64,000 nucleotides of DNA from Lasiosphaeria ovina (lineage: Eukaryota > Ascomycota > Sordariomycetes > Sordariales > Lasiosphaeriaceae). The translations under genes were made by a program, and so were the position numbers. The stretch's first letter is position 1, and each line of letters opens with the position of its first letter. Of the stretch, positions 55,501 to 64,000 are shown piece by piece. The stretch lies in NCBI GenBank assembly GCA_033439765.1, contig JAULSN010000002.1, positions 124,001-188,000 on the forward strand, given 5' to 3'. The notes below the pieces were generated by a model. That model searched no databases, was not told the DNA's origin, and saw only the letters and a list, made by a program, of their open reading frames with translations.

Positions 55501-56609
55501 GTACTACTGTACAGTACGACGAATTGTATGCAGGAACTGTACTGTACTCCGTACTGTAAAATACAGCGCATCACGGTACGAAGTATATACATACCCTCCT
55601 TACGCGTATCTGCGCGGAAAATTCCGTAAGGAATGTGCGCATCTCCCAATCACTCCACCAATTTCGTGACATTGACAATAGAAAACAAGTCTATCCAAGA
55701 GCAAGATAGTTCCTGTCGGCGTTCCTGTCGCTGACGTCGTCACGCGGCGTGGCTGTATAGTACCAATGTTGCTGTGTCACGACATGACGGGTTCGGCAAC
55801 AAGCAAGTTGCTTCGAAGGAAGAGGACTTTTCCCACAACCTTGGTCGAGGTATTGCAGGGCCCTGGGCCTCTGCAAATTGCGCGCGCACGCACCCAAAGC
55901 TTCGAACGGGCGTGGCCTGGGAGGGAGTGGGGGAGGGGCAGTGTCTTCATCTGTCCATGTGCGCGGAAATTTGGCTAAATGCTACCCCGCGGCCGCTAGC
56001 CTTTGAGCTTTGGGCTTGCGTAAGAGAGATAACGATAACGTCAGAAAGAAACTTCCGCCGAGGCTCAGGAACTTCCGACCGGCCTTTTCCCAAAATTCCA
56101 TCAATCCCAGGCTCCCAGCTCCCAGCTCCCAGCTCCCAGCTCCCAGCCCCCCTGGACCTCCCTCTCGGAAGCTCCCCTCCCCCTACCTTCCTTGCCCCGA
56201 GCTGCAGCATCGCAATCCGCTCGCATTGAGCTGATGGACCTCGGAAAACATGCCATTTCCGAAGAAACCGAACCGAGGGGGGGCCGTCGAATATTGATAC
56301 ACATCACAATTCACAAAACAAAACGTAATTAGAACACGAGAGGTACAGTTCAAGGTAGGTATGTGGTTCGAGAGCAGAATGTCGTCATGAAAATAGCAAA
56401 ACCATCATTCAATCCATCCCAAAGAAAAATAAGTTGTAAACCCCGCACCCCGCACCTCACATCCCATCCGCACACCCTTTCCATGGAAGTTCCCGCAGCG
56501 CGAGCCCCCCCCTCCCACTTCCTTAGGTTCCCTCCCTCCCTAATCAGATTGGTGATCCGGCCAACCAGCCGGTTAACCCACCCGCACACACACACACTGT
56601 GACCCGTCT
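52539..56609. other. Gene-poor core of the RiPP cluster
   Basis: Four kilobases with no gene I can support. A 128-codon plus ORF at 53051-53437 (MPSWSYLTTIQTRPDANWGV) is Trp/Arg-rich without motifs. The segment has GGTAGGTAGG at 54886-54896, a GTACTGTAC-rich self-complementary patch at 55500-55562, and CTCCCAG repeated five times at 56107-56148. A lost cluster gene is possible but not visible. Confidence 0.4.
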
Positions 56610-56869
56610 TTAGTCATCAGTGTAGAGATCTGGGTAGATGATCTCGGAGTCAGCGTCCGGCTCGGGGTAGACGATGGTGTCGTCCACGTCTGGCTCCGGG
56701 TAGACAATGAGGTCGTCCACATCCGTGGCTGTTCGACATGTTAGATAATCGCAAACAACCCTCCGAAAACAGAGTTTGGTGTATAAGTCGACTTACACTT
56801 GGGCGTGAGCACCGGAGCGGCGAGCACGCTCATGGCGGCGGCCACGATGAGGAAGAAGGCAGTCTTCAT
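56610..56869 (-). CDS. Putative UstYa-type RiPP precursor peptide with three core repeats
   Basis: Two exons, complement(56797-56869, 56610-56728), with a 68-bp intron (GTAAGT...GAACAG, phase 1) give 63 residues. Residues 1-18 are a signal peptide (MKTAFFLIVAAAMSVLAA), then PVLTPK. The mature part is three consecutive 11-residue repeats: DVDDLIVYPEP, DVDDTIVYPEP and DADSEIIYPDL, ending YTDD. Each has an acidic spacer and an I-V/I-Y-P core, as in fungal peptides whose Tyr cores are crosslinked by UstYa enzymes. Unlike known precursors there is no Lys-Arg site between repeats. Frame, splice sites and repeat periodicity are seen directly; the RiPP role is inferred from two UstYa genes within 7 kb. 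A small secreted acidic protein is the alternative. Confidence 0.8.
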
Positions 56870-57877
56870 CTTAGCTGCAAGTGTGGATGTGGATGTGGAT
56901 GTTTGGTTTGGATGTGATGAAAGGGGTGGGAAAGATGGCCGAGGTGCTGTGGGAGACGGACACGCAACACAGAGGAAGGCGCCAAGTAACTGACCGGCGA
57001 GGTGAGATGATGCTGGCGGTGATCGGGCCATCTTATATGTAAGTCGGCTCCATACCTACCTACCTACCTACCTACCTTGCGTCTAGGACCTTGGGTTACG
57101 TATCAACGGACGGAAGCCGACCCTGCAGAAGGGTAGAGGCCAGCAGACGAGAGAAAGTGTCAAATTATTGCATCTGCATCTGCACTGTGGCCCCGGCACC
57201 TCTCGGCGGCTTTAGCGCCTGTTCTGTGTCTCTACTGCCACGACCCACGCAGGGAGAACTGGATGTTCGTCAGTCCAAGTCAGTCGCAACAGGAATCAGG
57301 GCCCGACTTGACGCCCTGATTGGTGGCACCTGCAGACGAGGAGACGAACTTGTCGAGAAGTGCGGGAAGGGGAGTGGAGCGAGTGGATAAATTACATGGG
57401 GCAACGGATCCATTGTCCATGGATAGGATGGGATGGAACATGGAACGGAGGCGCGGGTGTGTTAGTCTCGTCGGTGGGTTGTCGTTCCATTCCCAAGCTA
57501 CCTTCCCTAGCTTACCTTACCTGCCTTGCCTTGCCTCACGCGCGCTAGAATAATCTATTATCAGCTATCAGTCCAGACCCTCCCCGATCGCTCGCCGACC
57601 CCAGCAGCCGGCAGGTTGGACCGTGCTAGTTCTTGAGGGAGCACGTATCCTTGCCCAATCCCACCGCACCGGGTCATGCTGTGCGTGAAGCCCTTTTCTA
57701 CCTTCGTCCTCCTCAGGCATCTCCCCGCTTCTCACACCGAGCCGAGAAAGTCACCAGCCAAGTCTCCCCGCCCACTCGTCCTTGTCCTCTTGTCGTCCTT
57801 GTGTAGTTTGAGGAGAGCTTCACTCCGGCCTCTCACTCGACCCGCCTTGACACATCCCCAATACTGTCACCACCAGC
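56870..57877. promoter_or_regulatory. Divergent promoter region of precursor and UstYa 2
   Basis: About 1 kb separates the start of the minus-strand precursor and the plus-strand UstYa gene, so the two may be co-regulated. It includes TGGATGTGGATG repeats just upstream of the precursor (56884-56900), a (CCTA)n array at 57053-57076 and a second CCTTACCTGCCTTGCC tract at 57513-57535. A short TTATATG is at 57032. Confidence 0.5.
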
Positions 57878-58800
57878 ATGGCTACCGTGGAGAAGGAGCC
57901 GCTCCTCGAGAGCCTGTACCATGATGTCGAGGACACCAGCAGCGAGAAGAGCTCCAGCGAGCTCGGCCCACCACAGCAGCAGACCAAGTCTCCACGCCGG
58001 TGGTGGCTCTATGCCGGACTGGTCCAGCTTCTCCTGATCGCCTGCTACACGGCCGTGTCGCTCACCGTGATACGTGCCACAATCGACCTCGACTCGGTCC
58101 CAGACATCCACGGTTTGTCCCTGAGCATCTCTATAAATATCGAAGAAACATGTCACTAACACACGGCGCAGCTTTCGCCGGGCTGGCCGTCAAGTACAAG
58201 TTCCGGCTGTACGACAACTTCGTCAACAGTCCGTACGGGGGGGAGCCGACGGCGGCGAGCGACGCGGCGTGGCACGATCTGCTCAACAACATGAGCGTGC
58301 GAGTGACCGCAGAAGAGCTGGCGGCGCACGGGCAGACATCAGTAGCGCTGCCCGAGGGCGGCGGCTACCTGGCGTGGCTGGGCGTGTTCCACGAGCTGCA
58401 CTGCGTCAAGATGCTGCGGCAGTGGTCGTGGCGCGAGCACTACTTCCCCAACATGACGGCCCACGACCACATGCACCAGATGGTGCACATCGACCACTGC
58501 CTCGACTGGCTGCGCAACGCCGCCATCTGCCGCGCCGACACCAGCGCCCTCGCCGTCTTCAAGTGGGACCCCCGCATGCCGCACCCCATGCTCAACACCC
58601 ACCGCGTCCCCCACCGCTGCGTCGACTGGGACGCCCTCATGACCTCGCACGCCGACCGCCTCGTGCCCCACCAGGAGGTCGTCAATCTCAAGAACCCCCT
58701 GATGGCGGACGCCAAGGCCGCCGGGGCCGCGGGAGCCGGGGCCGCCGGCGACAAGAAGCCCGCGCCGCCGGACTCGGGCGTCGGCGTCGAGGTGGACTAG
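57878..58800 (+). CDS. UstYa/DUF3328-family oxidase 2
   Basis: Two exons, 57878-58112 and 58172-58800 (59-bp intron, GTTTGT...GCGCAG, phase 1), give 287 residues. A 45-residue cytosolic head leads to one transmembrane helix (WLYAGLVQLLLIACYTAVSL). The lumenal domain has FHELHCVKMLRQ (about residue 151) and HIDHCLDWLRNAAICRADTS (about residue 185), both HxxHC motifs, then LAVFKWDPRMPHP and HRCVDWDAL. The Ala/Gly/Pro-rich tail is longer than in the first UstYa, and the two are clearly diverged paralogues, as is common when each makes a different bond. It diverges from the precursor gene, which fits joint expression. Confidence 0.92.
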
Positions 58801-61800
58801 GAGGTGTTGCGCCACAACACAAATACTTGTAAACAACAAAAAATATCACACATAGCTGTAGTTAGCGAGCGGCCATTTCTGTAACTTGTCGATAATTACC
58901 ACTTGTTGAGTTTTTCTTCTTTTGGACGCAGCAGAACCTGCATATACCCATTAACCGTCTCTCCTTCATAACACAATACCACGTATACTGTACTCCTTTG
59001 CATGGCATGAGAGTGCTATGTACCAATGATCAGGCGTGTCCCCGTCGTTGTTGCCAGGGATACTTGAAGGTTCTCGGCTCCACAGGCCTAGCTTGAACAC
59101 TCAATGATACACATCATCCTCACATACGAGACGGTTGATCCCTCAAGAGACACTGGCTCGCTTTAAGAAAGGGGATGCAGTTCATACAACAAGCAATTGC
59201 AACGTGTATGTGTATGTGTACGTTATTCAACTGTGTTCATATTCTGGTGTGGCATATGGTGAAGACATACACCACATCTCTCCTGGTGCCTTATATCGTG
59301 AGTGTTGACTCTTCAAATGAGCAGCAAACACTTGAACATATACCAAACAATATCTCTTCAGGTCAGACTGTTCGACACCTCGAGGTTCGCCTCACCAACG
59401 AACCCGGGCCATTTTCTTCACCCCTTGCGTCATTTGGGAACTTCTTGGGCAATGGAGTTGCGACAAGGCGGCAGCGTACCGATGCGCAATGTCTTGAGAC
59501 CGGCCATATCCGGCAGAGCTTTCCACTGAGAGACCGCGTTCACCAGATCCGGGTCAAGTCACCATAGTGGAGATTGAAGTGGCCTACGAGGGCACGCCGT
59601 TGTGGGCGAAGACCATCTCATCTACGAGGATTCCCGAACCAGCATCCAGGTACCCCAGGCACCAGCGGGGAACAACAAGGTAGCAGCCCACTTGCCGTCG
59701 GGCTAGCTGTGGAGGATATTGCGGCCGCAGGAAGAATCAGGCGCTTCGAACAGGCTTGCGCCTCGAAGAAGTTGTCGGCTGCATCTCGATGCCGTGGGGC
59801 TCTCACAACGGCGGCAGATTCCAGAGAACGAGGGAGGAAGAGCAAATCGAGGCCGAGCATACCGGTATCGACACGGCCGGGTGACCCAGGTAGACGAGCC
59901 TAGAGCGAATCAACAAAGAAACGCTCGAAGACGGTACCTGCCTCCTTGACAGACTGTGCCATTGTCGCGGCGAGCGTCTGCAGCAAGTCCTGCAATACCA
60001 GCTTCCCGCGAAACAACCGGGAATTGTTGGCCAGCGCAGCCAGAACATGGCTGAATCAGCCGCTTTGGCGCCGACGACGGCCGTAGTCCCCCGAGAAGTC
60101 GTCAATCTCCTTCTCGAACGGGAACTCGGCGAACCGGGGCTTGGCCGCGGCGCCTGCAGCGTCATGACCTGTTTGACGGCCGCGAGCCGCTCCGGCTCCG
60201 ACTCTGGCCGCCACACGAAGGCCGGTAAGTCCGTCTGGTACGCTTTTAGGAAAACCCTCTTGGCGAGAATCGGTGGTATCCCGGTACCTTGCTTGGGGCT
60301 TCGGCTAGAAAGTACCGGAGAGGCCCTGAAAACAGTCCGTCTGTCAAATAAATGGCAAATACCGCCGGCTGGTCCAGCGCCTTGGTCACATCACATCGGT
60401 AGTTGACAACCCCATCTCACTTCGCCAGATCTAGCCCACAAACGCGAGGTAGCCCGGGATTCGACTCAGCCGGAAGGTAAAATCCACCCACCAGCTAAAA
60501 AAAGGCACTGAGCGGAGATGACCAGGGGTTTGGACCAACAGATGGCGTCCTTGGCCGAAGGAGCTAGCTGTCGAAAACACGGGGTAAGGAAGGGGAGGTC
60601 CTGGCTGTTGCGGCCGCCAATGTCAAGGGCCCTTGGCTCTCCGCTAGGATCTGGCATATCCCGATGTCCTCCCTGGCTGCAGTGATCTCGAGGTGCCTGC
60701 ATGGATGGTGCTGCCAGGGCGTGTTAGTCGAGTCGAAAATGCCTAGGGCATTTCATGAGCCATGGGTGCTGTTCTCCGGTGGCGAGCCCGGAATAGCCTT
60801 TAAGCACTGGAGAGAAACAAGAAATGGGGTTTTCGCGTCTCCAGGTCGCTCACGCGTTGGAGCGAATCGTCGGGTGTTTTGGGACTTTGGGGCAGCCAGC
60901 GTACACAACGAGCCGGGTGGCTTGCCGCGCCCCACGGAATTCGTTTCGGTAGGGAGCGTACTTTATGCAGTTGGTCGATATGAGCATCCATGCCTGCCTT
61001 TTTTGAGCTTGTTGATGGCTTGTTGTTTGGGCTTTAGGTTGTTGGCTTGTTGGCTCATTGGTCTTGGCGGATAGCTGGGCCGCACAAGAGGATCTCGATT
61101 CTGGGCCCTTTGGTGTTACCCATGCATCTCACATCATCCATGTATGCGAAGGGTCGGCGCCGCCAGACCTAGACTTGGGATTATTCTACCCTTCCAGTGA
61201 CGGTTCCGTGTTGTGGAGAGGGGGGGTAATCCAACCCAACTCAGCCTCCAGCTCTGGCTTGAAGGTGCTTCCATCAGCTTATCGGTCGGGTGCGGTCCGT
61301 CCGTCCTTCCGTCCGTCTCACGGTATGGGTATGTGATTCAGAGCGGGGTTGAGTAACTGGCTCGGGCGAGTGAAGCGCAAATACCTACTAAGTACCGTGC
61401 TTCTAAAGGATGCCAGCTCGGCGATATGTGCAGTGACACCGTTGGGGGGCGAGTTGGCCGTATTATCCAATGCCACCTTGTTTAGGTAATTGCTCAATGT
61501 CGTGATAGCGTCGTAGTCGGGTCCAGCTCTTCTCGGTACCCCGCAATGCTGCGTTATTGTTCTGATGAAAGATGCGAGGATGCTCGTTGGTTGGTGCGCT
61601 CGCTCGCCGATCGCCGCTCCACCTAGGATACCCTAGTCGTTTCTCTCCCGTGCCCCGCCCTCACCTTCAGCCCTGGATCGCGGACATGGTCATGGATGGG
61701 CTCAACAGCACTTGCCCTGTGCACTGTGTTGAGTCCTTCGGAACCGTAATTATGTGCGTATTCCGTACATGCAGTGAAACCCGGTAGGTACGGAGAATCA

Positions 61801-62998
61801 GGTGGGAATTCTTGTCAAGGGTCATCCGCTTCCCCGGTGCTCTTACTTTGTGAAGCTGAAGAATGGTATAGTTGAAATGGGAGATGTAGAGCATACAGTA
61901 GGTAACGTTAATTGGATGCCAGATGCCGATCCACAACTGCACCGCTGTCAGCCGGAGGATTAAACTTCCCAGCTCCCGTCACCTTCTCCGCTCATCAACT
62001 CCGCATTAGCAACTCCGACCGGGAATATTGTACTCTTTCCTATTGGGAATTGGCACCGCCAGGTTTTACTGTAGCTTGTCGTCGTTGAAGGCAGACGGCA
62101 TGCATGTGCATGCTCAGAGGCTGAATTCGAACACGAACAAGCCGTCGTCACAGGTCGTCGTGCCACACACGGTCATGCTGACGACCCCTGGATTCTTCCC
62201 GTGGCTTGTCTTTCCCAGAAGTTTCATCCGGTAGTGCTCGAGCCCTACGGGTATTAGTGTATAGTATGTACGCACTGTAGTACCCCGCCATTGCTCTACA
62301 ACCTTGGCGGAAACCAACTTCTAGGTTACCGGAGCAAAACACCCTCAAGCCTGGGGATCCAACTCCCCAGGGCCTAAAACCGGGAGCCAGTTCACCATCC
62401 ATCCGCTAAGGCATCAATATCTCGGCTCTTTATTAGAGCCGCGGTGGCGTCTGGCGGAGCGTCTAGGGCGGCCTCGAAATCGAATCCTTACTCCGCAAGC
62501 AGGTACTGTAGCCATTTGCCGCTCGCTTCCAATAGACGCCGATCGCAGGCGATGTTGTGGATGGAGGACCTCACAAGGTCCAGACTCATGCATCCAACGC
62601 TGAGTTTGTATTGTACACACTGAATGTCGCCCTTCATTGAACCCAGCGCAATTGTGAGAAAGCGACAGGAAAACAGATGCCGTGCTTTCACCGCTTGGAT
62701 CGTCTTTTAGGGTGCGCCCGGTGTCGGTGTAAATCTCCTCATCTCGAAGTGTGGAAGCCGAAAGATTGGTGCCTAAGGAAGGTTCGCCGTCACACATCGG
62801 CGGGTTTTGTTCGGATCTCCGCCAGGCAGGAACCAAAGTCACAAAAATCCCGAATGCCACGGCCGACCGACACACCCCACGTGCAGAGCGGCGCAGCTAG
62901 CGAGCTTCTGCCCTCTCTCACACAACCAACCGCTCGCAACCGCGCCTTACGCTAACAACATTTTGTTTCTATTCTGGGCCGCACAACGGCACGCTGAG
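58801..62998. other. Gene-poor flank with a decayed gene
   Basis: No intact gene is seen other than the separately listed relic at 59900-60395. Open frames at 60664-61074 and 62414-62875 have no domain or splice support. Confidence 0.4.
59900..60395 (-). pseudogene. Decayed gene, C-terminal part, family unknown
   Basis: Several minus-strand pieces have coding character but lie in different frames: VTKALDQPAVFAIYLTDGLF; YQTDLPAFVWRPESEPERLA then AVKQVMTLQ; GAAAKPRFAEFPFEKEIDDF; NNSRLFRGKLVLQDLLQTLA then ATMAQSVKEAGTVFERFF and a TAG at 59900. At least one frameshift (near 60150, CTGCAGGCG) cannot be an intron. It borders the RiPP cluster but shows no link to it. Confidence 0.45.
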
Positions 62999-63211
62999 AT
63001 GGCCACGCCGCCGACTTTGGGGGAAATCCAACCAACGCCTCCCGACTCCGACTCGGTCGATGGAACGGGTTCTGGCTCGCCCCAAAAAATCAAACACTCC
63101 GCGCCGCCGGCTAGGATGATTACGAAACTTGGCGAGCAGAAGATGGATTTCATTCACACTACTAGTAGCCGCCTCTTTGCTCCTCCGCGGGGAGTTCGTA
63201 AGCCTGACTGA
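62999..63211 (+). CDS. Small hypothetical protein or truncated first exon
   Basis: The ATG at 62999 begins a 70-codon frame: MATPPTLGEIQPTPPDSDSV, GSGSPQKIKHSAPPARMITK, MDFIHTTSSRLFAPPRGVRK. It is polar and disordered with a conserved-looking ITKLGEQKMDFI segment. It stops just before the CT microsatellite and the PTH11-like gene. Confidence 0.35.
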   Translation: MATPPTLGEIQPTPPDSDSVDGTGSGSPQKIKHSAPPARMITKLGEQKMDFIHTTSSRLFAPPRGVRKPD

Positions 63212-63300
63212 CGTGTTGTCGTGTTCTGCATCGCCCCTTTCTGAGTTCTCTTGTGACTGACTGACTGCCTGAGGCGATCAGACTTGACGAGTCCAAGTTT

Positions 63301-63301
63301 A

Positions 63302-63364
<63 letters not shown>
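63301..63364 (+). repeat. (CT)n microsatellite
   Basis: About 30 CT units with one CC interruption lie 80 bp upstream of the PTH11-like gene ATG, probably in its 5' leader. Confidence 0.97.
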
Positions 63365-63367
<3 letters not shown>

Positions 63368-63444
63368 GGTCCGTTGAGTCCAGAGTCAGACACAGGCCGT
63401 AGACCCACCACAGCAACCACACAAGCACACTCACAGCATCAGCC

Positions 63445-64000
63445 ATGGCTGCTCCTCCTCCAGGTTCCGCAATGGGCATGTTGCCGCCCGACGAGGACCG
63501 AGGCCCGCAGCTGGTCGCCATGTTCTGGACATACACGTCCATCGCCGCGGCCATGACCGGCCTGCGCTTCTATGCCCGCATGCAGATCCGCGCCGTCGGC
63601 TGGGACGACTGGATGATGCTGGCCACTGTGGTACGTCGTCTTTCACTCTTCCACTCAAAAAGTAAGCCGAGGCTGACACCCAGCACAGGTCCTGTTTGGC
63701 ATCGCCACGTCCTTTGTCACGTACATGGCCAGCATCGGCGGCTCCCGCCATGTCTACTACCTCACCATGGAGCAGACCCTCAAGGCGGTCAAGTTCAGCT
63801 GGATATCGCAGCCGTGGGCCATCTTCTGCTTCGCCACCGGCAAGGCCTCGGTCGCCTTCCTGACCCTCCGCTTCATCGGCCGCAACACCTTCTGGCGCAA
63901 GTGGATCCTGTACTACATCATCGTCACCATCTTCATCGCCAACGGCCTGGGCTGCATCATCACATTTGTGCAGTGCGACCCCCCTCGCGCCCTCTGGACG
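63445..64000 (+). CDS. PTH11-like / rhodopsin-domain integral membrane protein (5' part)
   Basis: Exons 63445-63630 and 63689 to beyond the window (58-bp intron, GTACGT...GCACAG, phase 0). The 166 residues visible show the fungal rhodopsin-domain layout. A first helix (FWTYTSIAAAMTGLRFYARM) precedes the signature VGWDDWMMLATVVLFGIATS. Next come SWISQPWAIFCFATGKASVA then FLTLRFIGRNTFWRKWILYY, and WILYYIIVTIFIANGLGCII with FVQCDPPRALW, a hallmark of the family. These are seven-helix membrane proteins related to the PTH11 surface sensor. The C-terminal half is missing, so a regulatory tail cannot be judged. Confidence 0.88.
   Translation, partial: MAAPPPGSAMGMLPPDEDRGPQLVAMFWTYTSIAAAMTGLRFYARMQIRAVGWDDWMMLATVVRRLSLFHSKSKPRLTPSTGPVWHRHVLCHVHGQHRRLPPCLLPHHGADPQGGQVQLDIAAVGHLLLRHRQGLGRLPDPPLHRPQHLLAQVDPVLHHRHHLHRQRPGLHHHICAVRPPSRPLD

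Noticed and set aside
58269..58839. Long alternative frames over the second UstYa gene
   Set aside because: They lack the HxxHC motifs and are frame shadows of the UstYa coding sequence.
1..64000. tRNA, rRNA and CRISPR arrays
   Set aside because: No cloverleaf with a T-loop consensus, no 5S or 18S/28S sequence and no spaced direct-repeat array was found by eye; a covariance-model scan would settle tRNAs.

Overview
The window is nuclear DNA of a filamentous ascomycete (Pezizomycotina, most likely Sordariomycetes). The evidence is split genes with many 40-100 bp introns (GTRNGY donors, YAG acceptors), GC-rich coding DNA, and single-copy housekeeping genes of typical fungal layout: AP-3 beta adaptin, the kinetochore protein Nuf2 and an aprataxin. 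Fungus-only families are also present: a UstYa/DUF3328 pair, a NACHT NLR-like protein, and a PTH11/rhodopsin-type membrane protein. The assignment is inferred from family content; no rRNA or other marker was seen.

Layout. 0-2 kb: a metallo-beta-lactamase-fold protein running off the left edge. 2-8 kb: repeat-rich DNA with broken gene pieces (a short-chain dehydrogenase fragment; an inverted and duplicated piece of a HECT ubiquitin ligase). 8.2-9.4 kb: a secreted, Ser/Thr-stalked, membrane-anchored surface protein. 10.8-16.4 kb: a housekeeping block (AP-3 beta, a conserved unknown, Nuf2). 16.4-21 kb: gene-free. 21.2-23.7 kb: a large disordered phosphoprotein-like ORF. 24.4-25.7 kb: relics. 26-28.6 kb: an F-box protein and aprataxin. 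29.5-31.3 kb: a tiny SWIB-domain gene and an ORF interrupted only by TAG codons. 31.6-33.6 kb: two tightly packed unknown genes. 34.8-38.3 kb: a nine-exon PLP decarboxylase. 38.6-42.2 kb: an ankyrin pseudogene and small genes. 42.9-46.3 kb: a NACHT protein with a foldback element in its only intron. 47-48.1 kb: a low-complexity protein.

49.9-58.8 kb is the most interesting part. It holds two UstYa-family oxidase genes, a class I O-methyltransferase, and between them a small two-exon gene for a secreted 63-residue peptide. That peptide is a signal sequence followed by three 11-residue repeats, each with an Ile-Val/Ile-Tyr-Pro core. This is the gene logic of a fungal UstYa-type RiPP (dikaritin-like) cluster, but the repeats are separated by acidic spacers with none of the dibasic Kex2 sites usual in such precursors. 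I propose it as an undescribed RiPP pathway: the precursor is secreted, the UstYa proteins crosslink the Tyr cores oxidatively, and the methyltransferase tailors the product. The right edge (62.9-64 kb) has a small ORF and the 5' part of a PTH11-like receptor gene.

Exon coordinates were worked out by hand from splice motifs and reading phase, so errors of a few bases are possible.
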